Under the pieces are notes generated by a model, which was not told the origin of the DNA, did no database searches, and saw only the letters and a program-made list of their open reading frames with translations. This document shows positions 46,466 to 54,983 of a stretch of 64,000 nucleotides of DNA, piece by piece; position 1 is the first letter of the stretch; the number at the start of each line of letters is the position of its first letter. Origin of the DNA: Labrys monachus (GTDB lineage Bacteria; Pseudomonadota; Alphaproteobacteria; Rhizobiales; Labraceae); NCBI RefSeq assembly GCF_030814655.1, contig NZ_JAUSVK010000001.1, positions 1,321,501 through 1,385,500 of the forward strand, written 5' to 3'. Both the position numbers and the translations under genes were made by a program.

Positions 46466-47365
46466 ATGCTGCCTTCACACGACAGGTTCCCCTATTCGCC
46501 CATCGTCGGCCGGCCGGATTTCGCCTGGCCCGGCGGAAAGAGACTGGCCGTCTATGTCGCGCTGTGCGCCGAGCATTTCGCGTATGGCTCGGGGCTCGGC
46601 CTGCCCTATTCGCCCGGCCTCAGCCACCCCAACAGCTATAATTGGGGCTGGCGGGAATATGGCAACCGCGTCGGCGGGTGGAGGCTGATCGAGCTGTTCG
46701 ACGAATACCGGCTGCCGCTTTCGGTGCTGCTCAACACCGAATGCTACGACCATTGCCCCGATCTCGTCGCCGCCCATCGTCGGCGCGGCGACGAGATCGT
46801 CGCCCATGGCCGGACCAATTCGGAGCACCAGAACGGCATGGACCAGGACGCCGAGCGCCGCCTCATCGCGGAGGCGACGGCGGCGATCCGGGTGAACGAG
46901 GGGGTGCAGCCGGGCGGCTGGATGAGTCCGGGCGCCCATCCCAGCGCCAATACCGAGGACCTGCTCGCCGAGGCCGGCTACACCTACACGCTGGACTGGC
47001 CGATCGACGACCAGCCGGTCTGGATGCGCACCCGCCACGGGCCGCTGCTGAGCATTCCCTATCCGCACGAGGTCAACGACGTGCCGATGATCGTGCTGCA
47101 TGACGGCACGGCGAGCGCCTTCGCCGACATGGCGATCGACAACCTGGAGGAGATGCTTCTCCAGTCCGAGCGCCAGCCGCTCGTCTACGGGCTGACGATC
47201 CATACCTTCATCGTCGGCCAGCCCTTCCGCATCCGCCAGTTCCGCCGCGTTCTCGACTGCCTCAACCGGCACCAGGACAAGATCTGGTTCACCACGCCGG
47301 GCGCCTGCGCCCGGCATTATGCGGGGCTGTTCCCTGCATCCCAAGCTTTCAACGACAAGGTCTGA
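46466..47365 (+). CDS. polysaccharide deacetylase family protein (PuuE-like)
   Basis: A 299-residue NodB-homology barrel protein. PuuE-type marks are LNTECYDHCPDLVAAHRRRGDEIVAHGRTNSEHQ and WMSPGAHPSANTEDLLAEAGYTYTLDWPIDDQPVWM. The canonical NodB metal motif TxDD is replaced by NTECYD, as in PuuE allantoinases and other amidohydrolytic members. In this context hydrolysis of a cyclic amide or N-acyl bond is more likely than chitin deacetylation. No signal peptide, so it is cytoplasmic. It follows the binding protein by 23 bp. Confidence 0.8.
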   Translation: MLPSHDRFPYSPIVGRPDFAWPGGKRLAVYVALCAEHFAYGSGLGLPYSPGLSHPNSYNWGWREYGNRVGGWRLIELFDEYRLPLSVLLNTECYDHCPDLVAAHRRRGDEIVAHGRTNSEHQNGMDQDAERRLIAEATAAIRVNEGVQPGGWMSPGAHPSANTEDLLAEAGYTYTLDWPIDDQPVWMRTRHGPLLSIPYPHEVNDVPMIVLHDGTASAFADMAIDNLEEMLLQSERQPLVYGLTIHTFIVGQPFRIRQFRRVLDCLNRHQDKIWFTTPGACARHYAGLFPASQAFNDKV

Positions 47366-47370
47366 CCGTG

Positions 47371-48213
47371 ATGACAACCAGTGCTCTCAACGCCGGGACC
47401 GGCCATCGGCCTCTTCGGCGCGTGGCCATAGCCGGCCTCGGCGCCGTGGGCCTGCGGGTGGCCGAGGCCCTCGACGAGGGGGTGCCGGGCTGCGAGCTCA
47501 CCGCCGTCTCGGCGCAGGACCGCGACAGGGCGCGCGAACGCCTCGCGCATCTGTCCCGCCCGGTGCCGGTGGTTCCCATCGAGGAGCTGGAAGGCCTGGC
47601 CGACATCGTCGTCGAGTGCATGCCGGCCGCCCTGCTGCCGGACCTGGCCGAGCCCTTCCTGAGGGCGGGCAAGACGGTCATCGTGCTGAGCGCCGGCGCC
47701 ATCCTCTCCCATGAGGAGCTGATCGAGCTGGCGCGTGCCCATGGCGGCCAGATCGTGGTGCCGACCGGCGCCATTCTCGGCCTCGACGCGGTCACCGCGG
47801 CGGCGGAAGGGACGATCAGGTCGGTCAGGATGATCACCCGCAAGCCGGTGAGGGGGCTCGTCGGCGCGCCCTACCTCGTCAGCAACAACATCGCGATCGA
47901 GGACATCACCGAGCCGGTCCGCATCTTCAGCGGCACGCCGCGCGAGGCGGCGATCGGCTTTCCCGCCAATCTCAACGTCTCCGTCGCCCTGGCGCTCGCC
48001 GGCATCGGCCCGGACCGGACGGCGCTGGAGATCTGGGCCGATCCGGCTCTCACCCGCAACACCCACAGGATCGAGGTGGAAGCGGATTCGGCGAGCTTCT
48101 CGGTGTCCATCGAGAACATCCCGAGCGAGAACCCGAAGACCGGGCGCATCACCGCGCTCTCGGTCATCGCCTATCTGCGGAAGCTGAGCGCCCCGCTGCG
48201 CGTCGGCTCCTGA
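47371..48213 (+). CDS. aspartate dehydrogenase-like NAD(P) oxidoreductase
   Basis: A 280-residue protein with an N-terminal Rossmann motif ([17 protein letters not shown], about 18-34) and a C-terminal DUF108-type domain ([48 protein letters not shown]). The family interconverts L-aspartate and iminoaspartate/oxaloacetate. Here a catabolic neighbour set (amidase, RraA-like aldolase, SDR) suggests deamination of an amino acid released in this pathway, possibly not aspartate. ATG 47371 is five bases after the previous stop; a GTG at 47368 is an alternative. Confidence 0.8.
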   Translation: MTTSALNAGTGHRPLRRVAIAGLGAVGLRVAEALDEGVPGCELTAVSAQDRDRARERLAHLSRPVPVVPIEELEGLADIVVECMPAALLPDLAEPFLRAGKTVIVLSAGAILSHEELIELARAHGGQIVVPTGAILGLDAVTAAAEGTIRSVRMITRKPVRGLVGAPYLVSNNIAIEDITEPVRIFSGTPREAAIGFPANLNVSVALALAGIGPDRTALEIWADPALTRNTHRIEVEADSASFSVSIENIPSENPKTGRITALSVIAYLRKLSAPLRVGS

Positions 48214-48340
48214 GCAAACCGATCGACCCGGACACGCATCGCGAAGCGGTGCTGCGCAGGTGCGGGGCGACATCACACCAAGCGCATCCTTCTCGGGATG
48301 GAAATCAGCCCGCCGCTCGGCGGCCGCAGGGAATATCGAC

Positions 48341-49126
48341 ATGGATCTTGGACTTCGTGGGCGCACCGCGCTCGTGCTCGGGGCCGGCGGCGGCCTCGGC
48401 CGCGCCATCGCCCGCACTTTCGCTGAGGAGGGCGCCGCCGTCGCCCTCGCCGACATCGATCCCGCCGCCCTCGCCGCGGCGGAGGTCGATGTCAGGCAGG
48501 CCGGGGCGAGGAGCCTCGCCTGCGCCTGGAACATCGCCAAGCTGGAGGACGCCGCCGAGCAGGTCGCCCTGATCGAGCGCACGCTCGGCCCGATCGACAT
48601 CCTCGTCAACAACACCGGCGGCCCGCCGCCCAGCCAGGCGGCCGGCGTGGCGCCGCAGACATGGGTGGCCCAGTTCCAGGCGATGGTGCTGTCCGTGATC
48701 GCCCTGACCGACCTCGTCCTGCCCGGCATGCGCGAGCGCGGCTGGGGGCGGATCATCACCAGCACGTCCTCCGGCGTCGTCGCGCCGATCCCGAGCCTCG
48801 CGATCTCGAACACGCTGCGCCTGTCGCTTCTCGGCTGGTCGAAGACGCTGGCGCGCGAAGTCGCGCCCCATGGCATCACCGCCAACATCATCCTGCCCGG
48901 CCGCATCGCCACCGACCGCATCCGCTATCTCGACGAGCAGAAGGCCAGGCGCGAAGGCAGACCCCTGGAAGAGGTGGTGGCGGAAAGCACCGGCTCGATC
49001 CCGCTCGGGCGCTACGGCACGCCGCAGGAATATGCCGATGCGGTCGTCTTCCTCGCCAGCACGCGCGCCGGCTACATCACCGGATCGACGATCCGGGTCG
49101 ACGGCGGCTACCTCCAGAACATCTGA
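48341..49126 (+). CDS. SDR family oxidoreductase (FabG-like, no YxxxK)
   Basis: A 261-residue Rossmann protein with [10 protein letters not shown] (11-20), NNTGGPPP (90-97) and a C-terminal [14 protein letters not shown]. The usual catalytic Tyr-x3-Lys is replaced by Ser-x3-Arg in LAISNTLR (154-161) after STSSG. This [12 protein letters not shown] pattern marks a known FabG-like subgroup of uncertain activity. ATG 48341 gives the family start; 127 bp separate it from the preceding gene. Confidence 0.85.
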   Translation: MDLGLRGRTALVLGAGGGLGRAIARTFAEEGAAVALADIDPAALAAAEVDVRQAGARSLACAWNIAKLEDAAEQVALIERTLGPIDILVNNTGGPPPSQAAGVAPQTWVAQFQAMVLSVIALTDLVLPGMRERGWGRIITSTSSGVVAPIPSLAISNTLRLSLLGWSKTLAREVAPHGITANIILPGRIATDRIRYLDEQKARREGRPLEEVVAESTGSIPLGRYGTPQEYADAVVFLASTRAGYITGSTIRVDGGYLQNI

Positions 49127-49146
49127 CCCTGAAAGGATCCACCACC

Positions 49147-49839
49147 ATGAGCGACAAGGCCCCCCTCGATGCGGCCGGGCGCGAGGCGATACGCCAGCGC
49201 TATCTCGCCGTCGACACCTCCAACGTCGCCGACGTGCTCGACGCGCTCGGCCTGCCTGACCAGGGCCTCGCCCCGAGCTTCGGCCCCTATCCCGCCCATG
49301 TCGACCGGCTGGCGGGCTGGGCCTATACGATCCGCGGCCAGATGACGCCGTTTCCGCTCGGCGGCGACGCGGAGAAGATGAAGGCCTGCCAGGGCGTCTC
49401 GCCCGGGGAGGTCACGGTGTGGAGCGGCGACGGGGAGGGCATCTGCTATTTCGGCGAGCTCATCGCCATCGGCATGAAGGAGAGGGGATGCGTCGGCGCC
49501 CTCGTCGACGGCGGCATCCGGGACATAAGCTGGATCGGCGAGCAGAAATTCCCGGTGTTCGCCCGCTATCGCACGCCGGTGCAGTCGATCGGACGCTGGA
49601 AGGTCAATGCCTGCCAGGTGCCCGTTCTGATGCGCGGCGCGACGGCGCGCCATGTCGAGGTCAAGCCCGGCGATTTCATCCTGGCCGACGAGGACGGGGC
49701 AATCGTCATTCCCGCCGATCTCGTCGAGAAGGTGCTGGTGGAGGCCGAGCGGCTCACGGCGACGGAGGTGCTGATCCGCAAGGAGCTGTCGCAGGGGCTC
49801 TCCCTCGCCGAGGCGCTGGCGAAATACGGACATGTGTGA
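49147..49839 (+). CDS. RraA-like aldolase family protein
   Basis: A 230-residue protein of the RraA/HMG-aldolase family with the substrate/metal motif GALVDGGIRDI, the GEGICYFGELIA helix and the final GDFILADEDGAIVIP block. It probably cleaves or decarboxylates a 2-oxo acid made upstream. A second, distinct family member lies at 2150 in another catabolic locus. It starts 20 bp after the SDR stop. Confidence 0.85.
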   Translation: MSDKAPLDAAGREAIRQRYLAVDTSNVADVLDALGLPDQGLAPSFGPYPAHVDRLAGWAYTIRGQMTPFPLGGDAEKMKACQGVSPGEVTVWSGDGEGICYFGELIAIGMKERGCVGALVDGGIRDISWIGEQKFPVFARYRTPVQSIGRWKVNACQVPVLMRGATARHVEVKPGDFILADEDGAIVIPADLVEKVLVEAERLTATEVLIRKELSQGLSLAEALAKYGHV

Positions 49840-49937
49840 GGGCGCTTGTTGCCGATCCGGCTCTGCCGGCGCATGCGGAGACGTCCGCGCCCGCCGGTGA
49901 GGCGGCAGGATCGAGCTTCAGTCTGAACGAGGGCGCC

Positions 49938-51386
49938 ATGGATCCGGTCGCGGTCGAAAACGGGTTGCGCAGGCAGTCGGTGGCGGTGAGCGCCGCCGAG
50001 GCGGCGTCGGTGGCGGACGACCTCGCGCGGCTGCGGGCAGCGATGACGGCGACCGTCGCCGCCTGGAGCGGCCTGCCGGATGCGCCGGACCTTGCCGAGC
50101 TCCTCGCCCGGCCTGCCGCGCCGCCGCCGGGCCATGACCCCGACGAGGACGGCATGGCGGCGCGCGTGCCGGTCGATCGCGGCCGGCTGATGCAATGCCA
50201 GCGGGCCACCAACGCGTTCATCGACATCTTCGAGGCCGCCGATCCTTCCGCCGGACCTCCGGGCGTCCTGAGCGGCCTGTCCTTCGCCTATAAGGACGTC
50301 TTCGTCGCTCCCGGCCGGTTTCCGACCTGCGGCGTGGGCGACGGCCACGCCTGGCACGGGCCGCGCAGCCGGATCCTCGCTACGCTGGCGCGGCAGGGCG
50401 CCGTCGCCGTCGGCGCGACCAATCTCGATCCTCACTGCTATGCCGCACTCGGCCTCAACCGCGATTTCGGCCGGGTGCTGAACCCCCATGGCGCCGGCTT
50501 CGCCGTGGGCGGATCGTCGAGCGGCTCGGCCGCCGCGGTGGCGACGGGGGCCGTCGCCTTCGCGCTGGGGACCGATACCGGCGGATCGGTGCGGATTCCA
50601 GCGGCGCTGTGCGGCGTCCTCGGCCTGATGCCGACGCATGGCGTGCTCGCCGATGCCGGCATGGCGCCGCTGGCGCCCTCGCACGACACCGCCGGCATCC
50701 TCGCGGCGGACCTGCCGGTCCTGAAGCGGGTGTACCGGACACTCTCCGGCCGCCCCGGCGCTCGCGAGGACGACGAGGGCCGGCCGCTGCGCATCGGCAT
50801 CGACGCGGCATTCTTCGCGGGGGCGGACGAGACCGTGGAGGCGGCCTTGCAGGAGGGCTTGCGCCGGCTGTCTGCGCTCGGAGCCGGCATCGTTGAGGTC
50901 GAACTGCCGTCCGTCGACCGCCTCAACCTGCTCGCCTCGGCCGTCACCGGCTTCGAGGCGGCGGGCCTCCACCGCCGGGGCCTCGCGATGCACCCCCGGC
51001 ATTATCCGGCTTCGGTGCGCAGGCGCCTGCTTACGGCCCTGCTGGTCGAGCGGGCGGCGTATGACACGGCCCTGGGCCTGCGGCCGCGCCTGCTGCAGGC
51101 CATACTGAACGGCCCGTTCGCGAAGGCCGATCTCCTCCTCTGTCCTACCCTGCGGAGAGAGGCGGCGCGGGTGGATGCCATCGGCGAGGACGACGAGGCC
51201 GCGATCGGAGCCCTCAGCCTCGAGCATCTCCGGCTCAACCGGCCGATGAACTATCTCGGCCTTCCCGCTCTTTGCGTTCCGGGCGGGCACGACCGCAACG
51301 GCATTCCGATCGGGCTCCAGCTCGTCGCGCCGCCGAACGGAGAGGAGATCCTCTTCGCGGCCGCGGCCATGCTCGGGCGGGCCTGA
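49938..51386 (+). CDS. amidase (amidase signature family)
   Basis: A 482-residue serine amidase. The Ser-Ser-Lys triad is visible: Lys in FAYKDVF, Ser in the Gly/Ser-rich GGSSSGSAAAVATGAV and the nucleophile Ser in DTGGSVRIPAALCG. It hydrolyses an amide to acid and ammonia. ATG 49938 is used; a GTG at 49836 overlapping the RraA stop would add 34 residues and couple the genes. It is the last gene of the LysR-controlled operon, consistent with an amide-containing substrate. Confidence 0.9.
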   Translation: MDPVAVENGLRRQSVAVSAAEAASVADDLARLRAAMTATVAAWSGLPDAPDLAELLARPAAPPPGHDPDEDGMAARVPVDRGRLMQCQRATNAFIDIFEAADPSAGPPGVLSGLSFAYKDVFVAPGRFPTCGVGDGHAWHGPRSRILATLARQGAVAVGATNLDPHCYAALGLNRDFGRVLNPHGAGFAVGGSSSGSAAAVATGAVAFALGTDTGGSVRIPAALCGVLGLMPTHGVLADAGMAPLAPSHDTAGILAADLPVLKRVYRTLSGRPGAREDDEGRPLRIGIDAAFFAGADETVEAALQEGLRRLSALGAGIVEVELPSVDRLNLLASAVTGFEAAGLHRRGLAMHPRHYPASVRRRLLTALLVERAAYDTALGLRPRLLQAILNGPFAKADLLLCPTLRREAARVDAIGEDDEAAIGALSLEHLRLNRPMNYLGLPALCVPGGHDRNGIPIGLQLVAPPNGEEILFAAAAMLGRA

Positions 51387-51401
51387 CGGGGCTTGCCCCG
51401 T
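51386..51401 (+). terminator. hairpin at end of amidase gene
   Basis: ACGGGG/CCCCGT, a 6-bp stem with a CTTG loop starting at the last base of the stop codon. No T run follows, so termination here would be weak or Rho-assisted. The next 250 bp hold no gene. Confidence 0.35.
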
Positions 51402-51654
51402 GCCATCCCAGGCTGAGCCGCCGCCGATCATGTCCGCGTCGATGAAGTTCGGCGGGAACGTGCAAGTCTGCCGGCCGAGGGTGCAAGACAGCCGACACTA
51501 TCATCGTCCCGGTCGGCACCATCGCCTGGAATAAAATCTCGCGGGGAGAACCGGAGACCGTAGGGAATGCGGGATTCTCGTATATAGTCTTGGGCGTAAG
51601 CCCGTTCCGGCCGCATTCCTGCCCTGCCTGGAGATTTTCGCTGCGGAGGCTGTC

Positions 51655-51990
51655 ATGTCCGAGATGTCCATTTTCGTATTCGCATGCTTCGGCGGCCTCC
51701 TGGCCGAAATCGTCAAATGGTATCGTCTGCGTGAATCCGTCAATTTCCCGGACTATGCCAAAGGTCCGGCCTATTGGATCATCACTTTCGCCACGATCCT
51801 CGCGGGCGGCGTGCTCGCCTATGCCTATGGCGTGCAGGTCGTGACGTCGAAAATTCTTGCGATCAACATCGGTGCGTCCGCGCCCCTCATCATCCAGACG
51901 CTGTTCAGCGCCGTGCCGCACAACCTGCCGCGGGGCTTTGCCGCCGACCAGCCCGATGCGACGATCCTGAACTTCCTCGCCGGCCGGTAA
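51655..51990 (+). CDS. small two-helix membrane protein
   Basis: A 111-residue protein of unknown function. Hydrophobic helices lie at about 5-20 (IFVFACFGGLLAEIV) and 40-60 (AYWIITFATILAGGVLAYAYG), with a third weaker amphipathic stretch at 63-88. It has no cysteine pair or known motif. It ends 42 bp before a HEXXH protein on the same strand, so the two are probably co-transcribed and might form a membrane-linked pair. Confidence 0.7.
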   Translation: MSEMSIFVFACFGGLLAEIVKWYRLRESVNFPDYAKGPAYWIITFATILAGGVLAYAYGVQVVTSKILAINIGASAPLIIQTLFSAVPHNLPRGFAADQPDATILNFLAGR

Positions 51991-52032
51991 GGAGGGGGCG
52001 GCGGCCGCGCCGCGAAGCCGAGGGGCTCTGCG

Positions 52033-53103
52033 ATGTGGCTGACGCGATTTCGACGCTTTCGCATCTCGGACATGGAGTATCTCTCCCGCAAATACCTCGC
52101 CTTGCTGCGCAAGCGCTACGGCGTGGGGCCGGACGCGGTGAGCGACGCACCGCCCCTGGAGATCTGGCCCGAGCTCGGCGGGATCGCCGAGCCCGCCGAA
52201 ATCCCCGCGGTCATCGCCTCGCAATCCGCCTCCTCGCCGCGCCTGCTCAATCACTATTGGAACCTGCTGCTGGGCCATCTGATGGAAGAGGTCGACCCGG
52301 CGTTCGCCGCCCGCGTCGCCATCTTCATCGGCGAGGTTCCGGACAGCCGCTTCAACGCGCTGACGACGGGCGGCGGCGGACGCCACCTCATCCTGGTCCA
52401 GCGCGGGCTGGAGCTCTTTCTCTACCGCATGGCCTTCGTCATCGTCGGTTCGATGCGGTGGCGCTTCGATGATCCGGACGGGAGCCGGACCGTCGTTGAA
52501 CCCGACATCGACATGGCCGCCGCCATCGCGGAGATGCGCGCCAACCTCGCTTTGCTGCGGGCGGGACGGCACCGTATGCCGATCGCGCTTTCCTCGCCCG
52601 CCATGCTCCGCATCGCGCCGTTTCTGGCCTATGCGATGCAGCAATTCGTCATCGCGCACGAAATCGGGCATATCGCGCAGGCCGTCTGGCGCCGGCACCC
52701 GCCGCAGAGCGCCCGCGAGCAGGCGATGCCGGCGCGGGCGAGGGACCTGCCCTGGCCCGCCTGGCGGGAGGAGGCGGTCTGCGACATGTTCGCGGCCGAT
52801 CTGTGCGAAAAGCTGGTGGTCCGGAACGCGCCGCGCTTCGGGCTCGAGGGCAGGCTGGCCAGGCGCCTGCTCGCCGAGGCGCCCCATGTCGTGTTCCTGT
52901 TCATGCAGGTCCTCGAACATGCGGGGAGCGCGCCCGGCCGCGGATATCCCTCCCATCCTCCCGCGGCGATGCGTTCGACCATCCTGATCGAGCACCAATC
53001 TGCCCACGACCTCCTGGCCGAGGAGCGCGACCTCGTGGCCGAGTGCTGCCGGCATGTGGCGACGCTCGCGGGCCTCGTCCCCTCAGGCCATACACCAAAT
53101 TAG
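52033..53103 (+). CDS. predicted zinc metalloprotease-like protein (HEXXH)
   Basis: A 356-residue soluble protein I cannot place in a named family. It carries HEIGH at 209-213 inside a helix (QQFVIAHEIGHIAQAV) and, 33-38 residues later, REEAVCDMFAADLCEKL (245-261), with Glu246/247 and Asp251 able to be the third zinc ligand. The ExxCDxFAADL arrangement resembles ImmA/IrrE-type gluzincins, but the rest does not. No signal peptide. It follows the two-helix membrane protein. A catalytic role is inferred from the motif alone. Confidence 0.65.
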   Translation: MWLTRFRRFRISDMEYLSRKYLALLRKRYGVGPDAVSDAPPLEIWPELGGIAEPAEIPAVIASQSASSPRLLNHYWNLLLGHLMEEVDPAFAARVAIFIGEVPDSRFNALTTGGGGRHLILVQRGLELFLYRMAFVIVGSMRWRFDDPDGSRTVVEPDIDMAAAIAEMRANLALLRAGRHRMPIALSSPAMLRIAPFLAYAMQQFVIAHEIGHIAQAVWRRHPPQSAREQAMPARARDLPWPAWREEAVCDMFAADLCEKLVVRNAPRFGLEGRLARRLLAEAPHVVFLFMQVLEHAGSAPGRGYPSHPPAAMRSTILIEHQSAHDLLAEERDLVAECCRHVATLAGLVPSGHTPN

Positions 53104-53114
53104 AGGGGAAAATC

Positions 53115-53128
53115 GATCAAAAGTGATC
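53115..53128. promoter_or_regulatory. DeoR-type operator-like site 1
   Basis: GATCAAAAGTGATC, with GATCA/TGATC inverted ends. A nearly identical copy lies 102 bp downstream, over the start of the regulator gene. Confidence 0.6.
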
Positions 53129-53216
53129 ATATGCTCATAACGACGCGCATCGATCGATTCTCGATTGACCAATCCGGGTTCAGGTGGTGTATTGACGACG
53201 ATTCCAAGGGAATAAT

Positions 53217-53230
53217 GATCAAAAATGATC
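53217..53230. promoter_or_regulatory. DeoR-type operator-like site 2, over start codon
   Basis: GATCAAAAATGATC differs from site 1 by one base and contains the regulator's ATG (53225). Binding here would block transcription or initiation, and the 102-bp spacing would allow looping between sites. Autoregulation is the simplest reading. Confidence 0.6.
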
Positions 53231-54961
53231 GCTATCGAACGTGAAGAAGCCATTCTGGGTCTGCTCAAAGAGAAGGGCACGGCCTCGCTCCGCGTCCTCC
53301 AGCAGAAATGCCCTGACGCTTCGGCCGTGACGTTGCGGCGCGATCTGGCGCGGCTGGAAAGCCAGGGCAGGCTTCGGCGCATCCATGGCGGCGCCGTCCG
53401 CATCGCAGCGGCGGACATGCCGGAACCGGCGGACAGGAGCGGGCCTGAAGACGGCCAGCATGCGTTCGACGGTCTCATCCTGCCGCCGGTGGGCGGGCGC
53501 TGGGCGCATACGCTGCGCCAGCAGGCGATGCGGCGCGGCATGCCGTTCCTGGCGGAATCGGCGCCGCAGGCCGGCGGCATCTATCTCGGTCCGGCGAACC
53601 GGCAGGAATCCCACCGCCTCGGCCTTTACGCCGGCCAACGTCACGGGCACCGGGCGAAGACGGCCGAAGTGCTCCTCGTCACCCTCGAGGCGCTGCCCAA
53701 TGCGCGCGAGCGCGTCGAGGGCTTCATGGCGGGGTTCGCCGAGGCCTTTCCCGGCGACGTCGTCTTCCATCGCGTCCATGGCCAGGGCCTGTTCAAGGAA
53801 GCGATGCGCCGTGCCACCGACGCCTTCAGGGCCCATCCGGACATCGACGTCATCTTCGGCGCCAACGATCATACGACGCTCGGCGCCATCGAGGCGGCGA
53901 AGAGGCTGGGCAAGCCCGTCGTCGGCTATTCGGTCGGCGGGGAGGGCGGCACGCTGTTCGACGAACTCGCCCGCGGCGGCGTGCTGCAGGCGGTGCTGGT
54001 GCTGTTTCCGGAGGTCGTCGGCCTGCTCGCCATCGATACGATCTGCCGGCAGTTCGCCGGCGAGGAGGTCGGCGAAGCCGTGATCACCCCGGCCGAAGTG
54101 ATCACGCCGCAGACGCTAGGCGATTTCTACCAGCGCGACGACAATCAGTGGCGCCTGCGCCCGGAGGTGCTGGCGCGCATGGTGGCGGGGCGCACCTATG
54201 CCGGCCCGCCGATCGCCGGCCGTTCGATCGGCTTCATGCTGCATTACCCCTCGCATGAGTGGTATCGCAGCCTCGCCGCCGCCATGCGCCGCCGGTCGGC
54301 CGAGGTCGGCGCCGTGTTCGTCGCCCGCAACGCCGAGGACGAGGTCGCCGAGCAGATCCATGCCATCAAGCGCATGATCGGCGCGACCGCCGCGACCGAG
54401 GTCCGGCCGAAGGAGACGCTGCTGATCGACGGCGGCGAGTGCTCGCGCTATTTCGCCGAGGCGCTGCGCGCCTCCGGCCAGCAGGCCACGGTCTACACCA
54501 ATGCGCTCGCCATCCTGGAAATCCTGGCCGACGCGCCGGGCATCAAGCTGTTCCTGACCGCCGGCGAATACCAGCCGGCGACGCGCAGCCTGGTCGGCCC
54601 GAGCGTCGGCGCCCTCCTGGAGACCATCCGCGTCGACAAGGCGATCGTCTCGCCCGACGGCGTCGCCACCGGCTTTGGCCTGTCCTTCGAGGACGAGCGC
54701 GCCGCCCTGGTCTGCCGCCGCTTCTGCGATTCGGCCCGCGAGGTCGTCATCCTCGCCGACCACAGCGTGGTCGGCCTGGAATCCCGCGTGCAGGCGGCCC
54801 GTCTCAGCCGGCCCCATACCATTTTTACCGATGCGGGCACCCTGCCGGCGCACCGTCTGGATCTGTCGACGGCAGGGCTGCGCGTGATCATAGCCGACGA
54901 GGACGGGGACGAGGAAGCCCCCCTCTGGCCTGTGCCCCAGGTGAAGAAGGCCCATCGATAA
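53225..54961 (+). CDS. DeoR-type regulator with inserted sugar-binding (periplasmic-binding-like) domain
   Basis: A 578-residue regulator. Residues 1-60 are a DeoR HTH ending in RRIHGGAV. Residues 80-302 look like a type-1 periplasmic-binding domain from its third strand onward (FDGLILPPVGGRW, RRGMPFLAES, ARERVEGFMAGF, HPDIDVIFGANDHTTLGAIEAAK). Residues 331-387 (GRSIGFMLHYPSHEWYRSLAAAMRRRSAEVGAVFVARN) resemble the missing first two strands of that fold. Residues 396-560 are the DeoR C-terminal sugar-phosphate domain (LLIDGG, YTNALAILEIL, RSLVGPS, EVVILADHS). It heads the sugar-importer operon by 22 bp and probably senses that substrate. Confidence 0.8.
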   Translation: MIAIEREEAILGLLKEKGTASLRVLQQKCPDASAVTLRRDLARLESQGRLRRIHGGAVRIAAADMPEPADRSGPEDGQHAFDGLILPPVGGRWAHTLRQQAMRRGMPFLAESAPQAGGIYLGPANRQESHRLGLYAGQRHGHRAKTAEVLLVTLEALPNARERVEGFMAGFAEAFPGDVVFHRVHGQGLFKEAMRRATDAFRAHPDIDVIFGANDHTTLGAIEAAKRLGKPVVGYSVGGEGGTLFDELARGGVLQAVLVLFPEVVGLLAIDTICRQFAGEEVGEAVITPAEVITPQTLGDFYQRDDNQWRLRPEVLARMVAGRTYAGPPIAGRSIGFMLHYPSHEWYRSLAAAMRRRSAEVGAVFVARNAEDEVAEQIHAIKRMIGATAATEVRPKETLLIDGGECSRYFAEALRASGQQATVYTNALAILEILADAPGIKLFLTAGEYQPATRSLVGPSVGALLETIRVDKAIVSPDGVATGFGLSFEDERAALVCRRFCDSAREVVILADHSVVGLESRVQAARLSRPHTIFTDAGTLPAHRLDLSTAGLRVIIADEDGDEEAPLWPVPQVKKAHR

Positions 54962-54983
54962 ACAACAAAACGGGAGGAAATAC

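Noticed and set aside
51235-53055. 606-codon open frame on the minus strand
   Set aside because: Antisense to the amidase end, the membrane protein and the HEXXH gene. It has no recognisable domains and compositional bias typical of shadows.
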